Assembly: GCF_000143535.2 (NCBI RefSeq)
Contig: NC_037322.1
Location: forward strand, 1,612,001 to 1,676,000
Source: Botrytis cinerea B05.10
Lineage: Eukaryota > Ascomycota > Leotiomycetes > Helotiales > Sclerotiniaceae
Direction of reading: 5' to 3'
DNA length: 64,000 nt
Shown here: one piece after another, positions 53,446-64,000 of the stretch
Numbering within the stretch: position 1 is the stretch's first letter
How the letters are laid out: every line of letters starts with the position of its first letter
Program-made: the position numbers and the translations under genes
Notes under the pieces: model-generated
Database searches by the model: none
Told to the model about the DNA's origin: nothing
The model's input: the letters and a program-made list of their open reading frames with translations, nothing else

Positions 53446-55244
53446 CTAAGAACTGGTCTGTTCTACCCAATCCACTAAACTTCTTAGTCTTCTTGAGCTT
53501 GCATCTAGAAAGACCTTCGCAATTTCCTCCTCCTTCTTCACTGCATCTGCTTTCCGTCTACCATCCACCTTGGCCTTCTTCTCCCTTGCATTAATTCCCC
53601 TTTCAATCGCATCATCCAAATCAGGTGTATGCAGACCTTCACAATCTGTCAAGAATAGGCGAAATAGATTTTCTACCAGTATTGAATATTTTGCATTGTC
53701 CTCTATGGATGAAGTCATAGGACAATGCGGAAGATAGCAGATTTCAAGGATTCGTTGCGTAAGTGTGTCGTTATTGAAATTTTCGACATCTTGAGGACGG
53801 ATTGCAGATTTTGGAAGATATCGCGAGCATAATAGTTGTATAAGCGAGACAAGAACCACTGAAGGGAAAGGTGATGTATGTGAAATATTAAGAAGAAGTG
53901 AGAATGATGCGATAGGAAGTCCCACGGTGAACTCTGCGAGGAGATCGTAAACATCGCGTAGTGGCATGGATTTTTCCGGGAGGGTCGCGGATACGCGTGA
54001 CAGCTGCGAAGTTTAGTATGCGATTAGAAAACAGGAGGAAGTCTCTTACCAGAGTTATAACCCGTTGACGCAAGCGAATAGAGTCCGGGTCTCCAATATT
54101 AGAAGAGTATGTCGGACTGCCTGTCTTATTCTGCTTTGGGGCTACTTCCTCTTGTCCCTCTGATGTATCTGATGCTAAATCTCCCTCTTCCTCTTCATCG
54201 AAATCACCAAAGCCCATTTCCTTAGTACTTTTGCTGTCCTCCCATTTTCTTTTTTGTGATTCGTCTTTCTTGATGTCTTTGGTTTCGTTTTCAAAAATTT
54301 CTGGATATGCGTTCATAGATTGCGTGGATCCGTCCGCAAAGGCTGCCTTTACAATCCGCCTAACAGCAGTTCCATTGCGATTTTGACCGGAGACGCCCAG
54401 ATATTGTACTAATAACGAGTCTTGAAGCATCTCATGGCCGGGAGAAATTTCCTCATTCCCTTGGTTCTGATTTATTTGAGCGTTGAATGTCGTTTCATCC
54501 ATAGTCTCTCGTTCGTGCCAGTCCGCATCCAGCACATCTAATAGATACTCCAGAAGAACCTTCCAATACCTCCACCTCTTGGGATACCTAACACTGCAGT
54601 TAAACGACCAGCCCACTATCTGCCAAAAGTCCTTGGCGCATCTCCACAGCCCATTTTGAGACATGACCCCTTTGATATCATCGTCGTCATCACTGTTAGA
54701 ATCAGTCTCTCCGTCGCCATAGACTCGACGGGTGTGTCTGCCAGATTCAAAGGAAAATGCTTTTTGGAGATTGGCGCTCTTAGGACCAATTTCGGTAAGG
54801 GTATTTCGTAGAAGGGTAATGGATCTAGAGGCTACTTCAACATGATCATGCTGGGCTCGAGTTGTAGTAATAGGATGTACTAGTAATGTGCTGGCTATTT
54901 GTAGAAACTTGGGGTTCGGTATACAGGGAGCTTTTGAGGCTGCAGTCGAATGCGAAATGCCAGAGGCAAGGACATCGGAAAGTAGAATGAGTGCGTGGTT
55001 ATCTATTTAACATGTAAGTAGTCGCTCAACAACCAATGTAGTCGAAATATGAATCCATACACATCCGCTCATCAAAGTATATTTTGACATGGTCCTCAAT
55101 TTCTCTAGAGATTTTGCTTGCTTGGCAATATTGTGGATTCTCTAAAGAATTTCCACGTTCATCTGTGCTATCTGCCATGGAGGATGGAGACGGCGACGAT
55201 GGGGAATCCAAAGCCGTGTAAAATGAGGATGGGGAGCTCAGCAT
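53446..55244 (-). CDS. Uncharacterised acidic fungal protein
   Basis: Three exons (55,244-55,061; 55,002-54,050; 54,003-53,446) are joined by introns of 58 bp (GTATGG...AAATAG) and 46 bp (GTAAGA...TACTAAAC...CGCAG). The result is a continuous 564-aa protein. It begins with a Ser/Pro-rich leader, then a helical segment (ERMYNHALILLSDVLASG). Next come an acidic stretch (DSNSDDDDD) and a Trp-rich motif (WRCAKDFWQIVGWSFNCSV followed by RYWKVLLEYLLDVLDADW). A second acidic low-complexity region (FGDFDEEEEGDLASDTSE) precedes a helical C-terminal half with repeats of hydrophobic helices. The Trp motif seems conserved in character, but I cannot name a family or function. Helix content suggests a HEAT/ARM-like scaffold, which is inference. 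Confidence 0.7.
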
Positions 55245-55474
55245 CCTGGCGTTGTGGGTATGAATGTGAGGGTGGGTAGGGGTGTCGCGGTGCTATAATT
55301 TCGACGCGGATTTCGCGTTTGTGGCCTGTACAACCCCGCTTCTTGAGTGGTTTTTACCGATTTTTGGCGGGTTCGCTCCCTATGAACTGAAGGCTGACAA
55401 TCTAAAATATCAATACATTGAATGAGTCCAGATGTTATACATTTTTCTTTCACAAAAAGGGTGTATCTATCTTT

Positions 55475-55699
55475 ATGACGCTGGATTTGAAACCTCTGAA
55501 ACCCGAGGAAAGAATTATCAACAACGTAGGTCAGAAAACTTCTATCGTTCCAAGTGGAACATTCTGTGACCGTCTTGCATTTGCTGCTGGATGGGAGGAT
55601 ATTTACATTCGGTATTATGGGCGAAAATCTGCGGAGTCACAGATTTCTGAAGTTCAAAAGAAGCATGCATATTTGAGTGGACCATATAACCTGGTGTAG
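55475..55699 (+). CDS. Short hypothetical protein or gene fragment
   Basis: A 74-codon frame from ATG at 55,475 reads TLDLKPLKPEERIINNV, then FCDRLAFAAGWEDIYIRYYG and KKHAYLSGPYNLV. The composition and spacing are like a real protein domain. The open frame extends upstream to a TTG at 55,418. It starts about 230 bp beyond the start codon of the divergent minus-strand gene. No family is recognised. It may be a small gene or a fragment. Confidence 0.35.
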   Translation: MTLDLKPLKPEERIINNVGQKTSIVPSGTFCDRLAFAAGWEDIYIRYYGRKSAESQISEVQKKHAYLSGPYNLV

Positions 55700-57192
55700 A
55701 TTCATTCATATGCGTATGATGAAGTCATCGTTGTTATAGGCTGAGTGAATTGGAGGCAGGCACAGCTGTCGTCTTACATTCTCTATGTGTTTGGATTACA
55801 AGCATTATCGATATTTGAAACCACCGACTCTGCTTTTTGTATATCTACTTCATGACATGCATATGTCTTTGGCGCAGGCCGTACTTGACTCCAAGGGCTC
55901 ATCTCCTTCTCCATACAAAACGTCCAGTGATACGAATTCCTTCTCAATTGGCGTCGACGTCTACCAACTTACGCTGCAAACCTCGATCTGTTTGCAGTAA
56001 TACCAACCAAGAGAAACTTGTCACGATCATCGGGACAACAATAGTACATGAATCTTACCGTGGTACAATCCACGAGTAATGCTAGTCAGAAACCTACTCG
56101 GATGAAAGTCATTGATCGGATCGAATTCGAGCTATCGGAGATTGATAGTATTTCTGAAGCTAGCTTGTATCACCTCAGAAATAATATAGCGGCTGTCGCT
56201 GAGAATAGCACTGATCTTCTAGTTGAATGAAACTCTTTTCATGAGCCTAAAATCAAATATTCGCAGTATTCTTTGTCCAGGACTTGAGGCAGACACGACG
56301 ACGGCCAGCTCCCATACAGACTTCTTCCCTTCACAAGAGAAATCATGTGTCATTTGGGTATATATGCAACGAGGTTGCGCTTGCATCATATCTCTAACCA
56401 CTATCTTCATAGCCTTGAATATCTTCTTACGTATATACTTCATTTTTAGCAAAGATCCGATTAGAATACAAGTGATGCTTTCCCTCTAGCTAGCCATGTC
56501 ACTGGCCTTGGAATTTTGATCCGTGGAGCGCTTACTGGGCATCATTACCCGCATTATAACTACTTTCACAAAGAGTTGCCACGATCACATCAATTTTGAA
56601 ATACCCGCCAGAGTAAACCATCTTCAATGAAAACACTAGAAACTTTGAAACGACATAGGGGATTGGCATAATGATGGATGGTAAGATTTCTCTGATTCTG
56701 GACATGAGAACAGTATGATGTCAGTGCTATCTTCCGGTGCTAAATATCTCGGAGATGAGAGCTTCGTTCAAGAGTGTTAAAATCCTACTTTTTGACCGCA
56801 GAGGCATCCATAAATCGACAGAAGGCTACAGTGAAGCGAATGCATGAACTTTTCTTACGAGAATCCAATTACTCTCACTCTTCATATTTAAATCAACAAG
56901 GTGCAGAGTTCCTTGCGCTTGAGCATAGCCTGTGTACAATGAGTACTTAATGGTAGGCATTTATTTTTTAAACTTTAGTTCTAACAACTAAACTTAAAGA
57001 TTGGCAGTGAAATATTTTCAATGGATAACCGTGTTTTGCGGTTATTTCTCCTATCCTAGGATACCTCCAATGATATCCAGGCTTGCAAACTTCTCAATGT
57101 CAAAAGGCGTGTCTGAATTGAAGTCAGTTTGATATGTATGCGCCATTGAAATGGCTGATGTCTTTCAAATGCGAGACAAATGAGATTTGGGT
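55700..57192. other. Intergenic, nothing recognised
   Basis: Only short frames (60-88 codons) without motifs are present. The right end contains the 3' flank of the Uso1 gene. Confidence 0.45.
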
Positions 57193-60100
57193 TTAATCCA
57201 CACCAGACTCCTCTTCTTCCCCTTCATCGTCATCGTCATCGTCATCATCCTCATCGTCGGAGACGTTCTCGCCAAGGGCCTTCAAGCGTTCCTTGTACTT
57301 TGTTACCTTCTCCTCCATATCACCGAAAACCATCAGCAGATCATCAAGTTCACTTTGAGCGGTCTGTCTCGCGGTCTCTTTGTCCTGCAGATCCGCTTCC
57401 GCTCTGGCAGCCTTGGTTTGAGCGGTATTGGCTTGTTTCTCCATTTCCTTGATTTTCTCTTCCGCTTTGGCAACCTTGGTTTGAGCGGTATTGGCTTGTT
57501 TCTCCATTTCCTTGATTTTCTCTTCCGCTTTGGCAACCTTGGTTTGAGCGGTAATGGCTTGTTTCTCCATTTCCTTGATTTTCTCTTCCGCTTTGGCAAC
57601 CTTGGTTTGAGCGGTAATGGCTTGTTCTTCCATTTCCTTAATTTTCTCTTTTGCTTTTGCGACCTCTTCTTGAGCGGTGCTGGCTTGTTCCTCCATTTCC
57701 TTAATTTTGTCCTCTGCACGCTGCAGGCTTGCATCTTGTTGAGCCTTATTCGCTGCGTGTTCATCACGTGCAATTTGCAGATCTTGAACGTGATTCTCGT
57801 TTGCCTGTACCATATTAGTGAACCATTATCCATCGGCATGGATGAAAACATACTTTTGAAAGATCGGATTCTAATCGCTCAATCTTACTTTGAAGATCTG
57901 CTATTTCCGCATCTGCCCGTCGCCGCACACGTTCAGAATTAGCCTCGGCTGTCTTTTGAACATGTTCCAGCTGTCTCTGATAATCTTGTACTACCCGCTC
58001 ATGCTCAGCCCGTACACTCTCAGCATTAGCTTCCGAGCCCTTTTGAGCTTGTTCTAGTTGCTTCTGATGATCTTGTTTTATCCGATCACTTTCTGCTCGA
58101 ATACGCGCAATATCAGCTTCCGCTGCCTTTTTGACCTCGTTTAACTGTCGTTGATAATCTTGATTCGTTCGGTCATGCTCTACACGCAGTTTTCTTCTGC
58201 TCGTTAGCCTTTGAAGTTTTCCTGATTCGAACTATACATACCTCATATCTTCTTCATGGTGTCGCTGGAGAGCCTCATTGACATTTTTAATCCTCGAATG
58301 TTCCACTAATGCGGTCTCCTTGGTTCTTCGATGATCAGCTTGCTCCTGCCCTAACTGTCCTCCCAGAACCACCAACTCTTCTTCAGCATCTAGCAAAGCC
58401 TTGGTCTTTTCGTCTAGTTCAGACCTTAAAGTGTCTACCATCTCTCGAGAAATTCCTTTCTGAACACCATTTGCGACGACTGCAATTTCAAACCCAGGAT
58501 CTCGGTCGATCGCACGTAGTAAACGACTAAAATTGTCCTTCATGAAATCCACGAATGATTTGTCAAAAAATACATCAGGTAAACTACCAGGAGCTGCAGA
58601 GCTGAGCTTTTGGGGAAGAACTTCAAAGTCTCGCAGTAATGGGTGAGCTCTGAGTTTTGTAAGCCGATCTATGTATTGGTCTCTTCCTAATTTTGAACCA
58701 AGAATCGGATGGATGGTTGCTCGGGGTACTGGGGAATCTTTGGTTGAGAACTCATAGACAATTCCAAGCAGAACAGCGCAGAGTCCTTGAACCATTACGC
58801 CATCACCGCCTGTATGTAGAGCAGCTTGAATCAGACTTTGTATGTTGCTACCTTCGCCCAGGAAGTCATTCACAGCATCCGGATCTTCGAATAGCCACCC
58901 ACAAAGAAGCATGAGATACGCAACCAAAACGCGCTCATCCACAGCTTTGTGGACCCCAAGAGTTAGATTGGCAGTGATAGATTGAATACAAGTTATTACT
59001 TCCTCTCCGTTCTCAGCATCGCCCTCTGCAACGCCCATCGCCATACTCTTCGCCTCAGCGTCTTCGAATATCAGGTGGAATAGAAGAACCGACGCAAACC
59101 AATAACGGTATGGATCGCTCGATATATGACTATCCAGAGGCTGAAGAAGTGTCGTCAATACGTTTGCTGTCTCGTCGGCCCCAGAAACATGACCATCTAT
59201 TGCTCGACGGAGGAAATGTTTGCGGATGGCTGGGTGATTGTGAAAATAGGCTTTAATACATTCACAAGCAGCAGCACGCGAATCGAATGCCGACAACGTA
59301 GGTACGCTTAATGTTAAATCAAGTAAGCCATCAATGACATAAACCTTTGGAATGGCATTGTGTTGTGCTTGGCCGTTCCTACCAGCTAGGGGCTCGTCAA
59401 GCACAGAGGTGACTTGTTGTTGAGCAAAGTTCTCTTGGAGAGTTGCATTGCCTCGAATCATGTCCGCACAAGTTGAAAGAGCCTATACCTTTCAATCAAT
59501 ATACAAGCAGTTTTTTGTGGACAGAGATTGCATACCTCAGCTTTTATTTGGACCTCTGTGGATCGATTGAATGCTAACTGCAATACTTGATTGAGAATAC
59601 CGTGCTGCGCAAAAGACGCTTGGTTTGCTTGAGTTCCCACCCCCCCAGCAATCAAAAACAATCGTAGCACTGCAAGTAGAGCATATATGTTTCTGTTCCG
59701 TTGAACTTTAGCCCATTCAGCCACCTCCTCAGCTTCGTCTTCGGCACCCAATGCATCATTCAATAATTTTGATAATTTAGTAACGCAACCTGTCTCTCGG
59801 AAGAAGGACTGGTTAGAAACGTTAAGCCTTAAAAGATTCGCAAGAAGGATCAGGCAGTCTTCTACTATTCTATCACCATCCTGAAGGGAGCCCTCGAGCT
59901 TGATTATGTTGAATATGCGATCGAAAGCATTTTCAAAAGCGACCAATTTTTGCAATTCCGAAGAACTTGGCGTCAAATAGGTCAACAACGAGAGTCCTTC
60001 ATTTCTTATTGCCTCCCTCCGATCATCTAATACCGCCACTAATCTTGATATACCCAGAGGAGCCGTAAATATACATTCTTCAGTTCTCTCGGCGCGGGAT

Positions 60101-60594
60101 GATAAAATTAACGACAGGAGTTGTAATGAATATAGACGCGAATAGAAATCATTGGTATCCAGAAAATCCAACAGTAATGTTATATTATCTTGCCGCGTGG
60201 TAAATTCATCAGCTATGAAATATGCAAGCTCCTCCGATGCTTCAGCGCTGTTTTGGTTCGGGTTGAAGAGGAATAGAAGAGTCTCGAGGACCACTTTGAT
60301 GGAATCGACATCCTCCCCATCTTTGCGCAAACTTGTGATTAGTCCTCGTAGGGCTTCAGAGGCCACAGAAGCAGGATAATCTTTTGCGAAACTGCGAAGG
60401 CCTAAACATGCTGCTCGTCGATCTTCTAGGAGGGTAGAAGAAGTAAGTCGAGAAGCGTAGACCTTGCCAATTTTGTGTTAGTTCCGGTAGTGTAATATGA
60501 GAGCAAAAAAACCAAGGGGCTCTGGAGCAGATAGCGGTAATGTAATTGTACATGTGAATATACTTACGGAAATGGTCTCCCCAACTTTCGACAT
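57193..60594 (-). CDS. uso1: Vesicle tethering protein Uso1 (p115 family)
   Basis: Uso1/p115 tethers ER-derived vesicles to the Golgi before SNARE fusion. Five exons (60,594-60,568; 60,462-59,536; 59,482-58,242; 58,196-57,854; 57,804-57,193) joined by introns of 105, 53, 45 and 49 bp give 1049 aa. The N-terminal two thirds is the armadillo-like head (SSTLLEDRRAACLGLRSFAK, then LFNPNQNSAEASEELAYF), with the p115 head continuing in the IRGNATLQENFAQQQ and PYRYWFASVLLFHLIF segments. The C-terminal third is coiled coil built of a 29-residue repeat (about three copies, exon 4) and a 21-residue repeat (exon 5), ending in an acidic tail (DDEDDDDDDDDEGEEEESG). Splice joins preserve phase. The first exon of nine codons (MSKVGETIS) is the least certain part; a further upstream exon is possible. 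Confidence 0.9.
57411..57700 (-). repeat. 63-bp coding tandem repeat in Uso1 (21-aa unit)
   Basis: A 63-bp unit recurs with exact spacing (landmark at 57,421; 57,484; 57,547; 57,610; 57,673), encoding KAEEKIKEMEKQA(N/I)TAQTKVA. Twenty-one residues equals three heptads, so copy-number change preserves coiled-coil register. The first three units are nearly identical, which implies recent duplication or homogenisation. Confidence 0.95.
57930..58190 (-). repeat. 87-bp coding tandem repeat in Uso1 (29-aa unit)
   Basis: Three diverged copies of a 29-residue unit can be aligned by the landmarks RVEHDR/RAESDR/RAEHER, QDYQRQL/QDHQKQL and EAD/EAN. Twenty-nine is four heptads plus one, so each unit shifts the heptad register by one. 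The copies are older than the 63-bp repeats. Confidence 0.8.
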
Positions 60595-61236
60595 TTCCTA
60601 AAATAGGATATGAAAGGTGTTCTTGGTTGTACCCAAGTTCCCCCCCTTCTTCGTTATGATTTTCTGACTTCTATTTGTACATTGAATATGGATGAATAGA
60701 TTGCAAGTTTGAAACACAGTGGCATAATGTCACCTTCTTTGCATATCGAATTCACCACAAGGAATATATGTGTTCGAAGTTTGGAGTTTGCTGGATTAAC
60801 TCTTATTTTGGAGCTTCTCCAGACATGCATGCAAATGGGGACTAGCGCATTTTAGCCTTAGTGTCGGTGAATCGAAAAACATTCCGTCCTTAGTTTGCGT
60901 ATCCGAAGCTAACATACAATGAATTGCAGCTGCAGCATCTTTTCAATGTTCTGTTGCTATTTCTTTCAACTTTACATATACAATTGTTCCAAGGTTCTCT
61001 GAAAACATTATTTTGCACATCGCCGCGACATTTCAAATTTCCATCCTTTGAAAGGCGCATACGCCTAAGAGAAGTCTCGCGATTTATTCTTTGCGACATT
61101 TCGATAACCCGATAAGTAGATTGGACTACTAGTGCAAAGCAGTCTCGAACTCATACCAGCTCTGTACTTGTTTTGAAGACTTTTCTCTTACTTTGTCACC
61201 TATCACCTTGAGATAAATCGTAGTCACCCCTTCGCA
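60595..61236. promoter_or_regulatory. Divergent promoter between Uso1 and Rat1
   Basis: The 642-bp gap separates the start codons of two divergently transcribed conserved genes and must contain both promoters and leaders. No specific binding site is claimed. Confidence 0.5.
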
Positions 61237-64000
61237 ATGGGTGTTCCAGCACTCTTTAGATGGCTGGTAAGTTTGATTCTCAAGCTTCATGGTTTCTTGA
61301 TTTGCTAATAATGTTGTTTGATTTATAGACCAAGCAATATCCCAAGATTGTATCGCCTGTCATTGAAGAGCAGCCACGCGAAATAGATGGGCAAATTATT
61401 CCTATTGATATCAGGGGACCCAATCCTAATGGAGAGGAATGCGACAACCTTTATTTGGACATGAACGGAATTGTTCACCCTTGTAGTATGTTCATTTCAA
61501 TACCTCAGATTGTCGAGAAGACCAGTTTGCCGTTCTTGAATTATGCTAATACGTAACCTTCAGGTCATCCGGAAGATCGCCCTCCACCCAAAGATGAGGA
61601 GGAAATGATGTTGGAAATCTTCAAGTACACGGATCGAGTAGTTAACATGGTGCGACCCAGGAAACTCTTGATGATTGCTATTGACGGAGTAGCGCCCCGT
61701 GCCAAGATGAATCAACAACGCTCTCGTCGATTTCGTTCTGCGCAAGAGGCAAAAGAGAAGGCAGAGGATAAGGCAGAGTTGCTCAAGATGTTGAAATCCC
61801 AAGGTAGCCATATCGAAGAGACGGAAGTCAAGAAGGCTTGGGATTCCAACGAAATCACACCGGGAACTCCGTTCATGGATATTTTGGCCCTTAGTCTCAG
61901 ATATTGGATTGCGTACAAACTCAACACTGACCCCGCTTGGGCAAAGATGAAAGTCATCATCTCAGATTCTACCGTCCCAGGAGAGGGTGAACACAAAATC
62001 ATGGAATTTGTTCGATCCCAAAGATCTTCTCCTGATCACAATCCCAATACCCGTCATGTCATGTATGGATTAGATGCCGACTTGATCATGTTGGGTCTTG
62101 CAACGCATGAACCTCATTTTCGTATATTGAGAGAAGATGTTTTCTTCAATGATGGAAAGCCAAGGACCTGTAAATTATGCGGCCAACACGGGCATGAAGC
62201 TCGAGAATGCAAAGGCATGTACAAGATAAAGGATGGTGAGTTTGATGAAAAGGCTAGCGCCCCTACTCTCAAACCATTTATTTGGCTCCACGTCTCAGTT
62301 CTTCGAGAATATCTAGCTGCAGAGATGTATGTTCCTAGCCAACCCTTCAGATTCGATCTTGAAAGAGCTCTAGACGACTGGGTTTTTATGTGTTTCTTTG
62401 TCGGAAATGATTTCTTACCTCATCTTCCTAGTCTCGAAATTCGAGAGGATGGTATTAATACTTTGATTGCCATCTGGCGTGATAATATTCCATACATGGG
62501 TGGTTATCTGACTAAAGACGGTCATGTAGACCTCGAAAGGGCCCAATTCATCCTCGATGGATTGGCCAAGCAAGAGGATGCCATCTTCAGAAAAAGAAGA
62601 AAGAACGAAGAGAATTTCCAAAAGAAGCGCAAGCTCAACAATGAGCGAAATGCTCGTGGCCGTGGAAATAACGGTGGTCCACAGGATTCGCCATATAACG
62701 GTAGACAGCCTCCTGGTGGAGCTGCTCCGACCGGCTTACCACTGTTCACTCCAGGCGTCGCCAACAAGGAAGCCAAGGCCATGACCCATGATATGGTGAT
62801 GAACCGAGGTGCTGCTTACAAGGCCAGTATCGCTAACAAAAGTGCGGCTGCAGCCCTGAAGGAAATGATGAATGGCAAGTCAGCTGATGATAACGGTAAG
62901 CCTAAAGCCGACGATACGTCGGCGGAATCACCAGCAACCGCACTGGGAAAACGTAAAGCAGAGCTCATTGAGGATGATGACAGTAGCACACCAGGACGCA
63001 ATACACCCACTTCTGGGACACCAGGAACCCCAACAACACCTGGAGACGACCTTCCCCCTGACACCGTCAGACTATGGGAAGATGGATACGCTGATAGATA
63101 CTATGAGCAGAAGTTCAACAGAGATCCTAAGGATATCGAGTTTCGTCATGAGGTTGGCAGAGCCTATGTGGAAGGATTGGCATGGGTTTTGCTATACTAT
63201 TTCCAAGGGTGTCCATCTTGGGATTGGTATTACCCTTACCATTATGCTCCTTTTGCCGCAGATTTTGCCAATCTTAAGGATATGAAAATCGATTTCCAGA
63301 AAGGAAGAATTTTCAGACCATTTGAACAACTTATGGGAGTCCTTCCAGCAGCTTCAAGACAAGCTATTCCGGAGCAATTTCATCATCTAATGACCAATGA
63401 AGATAGCGAGATTATTGATTTCTATCCCGAGGATTTTGTAGTTGATTTGAACGGTAAGAAATTCGCTTGGCAAGGCGTTGCTCTATTGCCATTCATTGAT
63501 TCGGAGCGATTACTCGATGCAATGGCTAAGGTATATCCCACACTACCCGAGGACGTTTCGGCTCGCAATGGCCTTGGAAGAGATGTTCTCCTAGTCTCGG
63601 AAGCTCATCATGATCTCTATGATGAGATTACCAGCAAATTCTATTCAAAGAAACAAGATGCACCTCATATGAAACTGAACCCCAAGGTCAGTGAAGGTTT
63701 GACAGGACGGATTGAGAAGAACGAGGATTACCTTCCATACAGCTCTTTGGCGTTCCCGTTGGACAGTGATGCCATGCCAAGCCTTGATGAAGATCGATCA
63801 ATACGGTAATTATATACTTCAACTCTTAATAGTACCTCGCTTACAATTTATCTAGTGTACATTATGAGATGCCCAAGTCTAACCACATTCATAAGTCTAT
63901 GTTATTAGTAGGAGTCGATTTCGGCAAACCGGCACTCAATCAGAGCGATATCGAAATGACAAAAAGCAGGGCATCTAGATCAGGTCGAAATCATGGTGGA
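61237..64000 (+). CDS. rat1: Nuclear 5'-3' exoribonuclease Rat1 (Xrn2), 3' end outside window
   Basis: Rat1/Xrn2 degrades 5'-monophosphate RNA in the nucleus, in rRNA and snoRNA processing and in torpedo termination of Pol II. Exons are 61,237-61,266, 61,329-61,485, 61,564-63,805 and 63,856 onward, with phase-consistent introns of 62, 78 and 50 bp. The 858 residues present start [18 protein letters not shown]. Catalytic metal-binding acidic motifs are visible: [12 protein letters not shown] (Asp54), [10 protein letters not shown] (Asp103), [24 protein letters not shown] and [20 protein letters not shown] zinc knuckle ([14 protein letters not shown], about 265-278) marks the Rat1 rather than the Xrn1 branch. 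A Gly/Pro-rich linker follows near 430. After the last intron the expected [17 protein letters not shown] segment continues to the window edge. About 150-200 C-terminal residues are estimated to lie beyond. Confidence 0.95.

Noticed and set aside
57187..57942. 251-codon plus-strand frame with repeated hydrophobic FLHFLDFLFRFGNL units
   Set aside because: It is the antisense image of the Uso1 63-bp repeats, opened only by repeat composition.

Overview
The window is nuclear DNA of a filamentous ascomycete. Short phase-consistent introns (about 45-105 bp, GTAAGT/GTATGT donors and CTAAC/CTAAT branch sites) interrupt the conserved genes, and the gene set (AROM, Rpn4-type zinc-finger factor, Uso1, Rat1) is fungal. 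Protein resemblance by eye points to Leotiomycetes, possibly the Sclerotinia/Botrytis/Monilinia group; this is inference, not a search result.

Layout. (1) 1 to about 20,740 is a gene-free, extremely A+T-rich block, the kind left by repeat-induced point mutation (RIP). It contains remnants of short inverted-repeat elements, an 18-copy 10-bp minisatellite, a probable LINE reverse-transcriptase ghost, many copies of the palindrome TACCTAGGTA, and a well preserved 110-bp fragment of the AROM gene that lies intact 15 kb away. (2) About 20,740-30,000 has normal composition and carries the AROM gene (shikimate pathway, minus strand) and a GH78-type alpha-L-rhamnosidase-like gene (minus strand). Two tandem Gcn4/CPC1 sites lie upstream of AROM. 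(3) 30-44.5 kb is sparse: small hypothetical ORFs, several decayed reading frames, and a broken chymotrypsin-fold protease-like gene (40.5-42.4 kb) with a stop, two compensating frameshifts and a probable His-to-Gln change. (4) 44.5-52.4 kb holds an Rpn4-like C2H2 transcription factor (minus strand) followed by a gene-empty stretch of about 5.5 kb. (5) 52.4-64 kb is a compact housekeeping cluster: an NDUFAF2/NDUFA12-like complex I protein (+), an uncharacterised acidic fungal protein (-), the vesicle tether Uso1 (-), and, divergent from it, the nuclear 5'-3' exoribonuclease Rat1 (+), which runs off the end of the window.

The housekeeping genes have unrelated roles: aromatic amino acid synthesis, proteasome gene control, respiratory complex assembly, ER-Golgi transport and RNA decay. 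I see no operon-like or cluster logic among them. The most notable observations are the AROM fragment inside the RIP-like block, the palindrome over-representation, two inverted-repeat element families, the decayed protease, and two different in-frame minisatellites in the Uso1 coiled coil. I did not find a convincing new multi-gene system.
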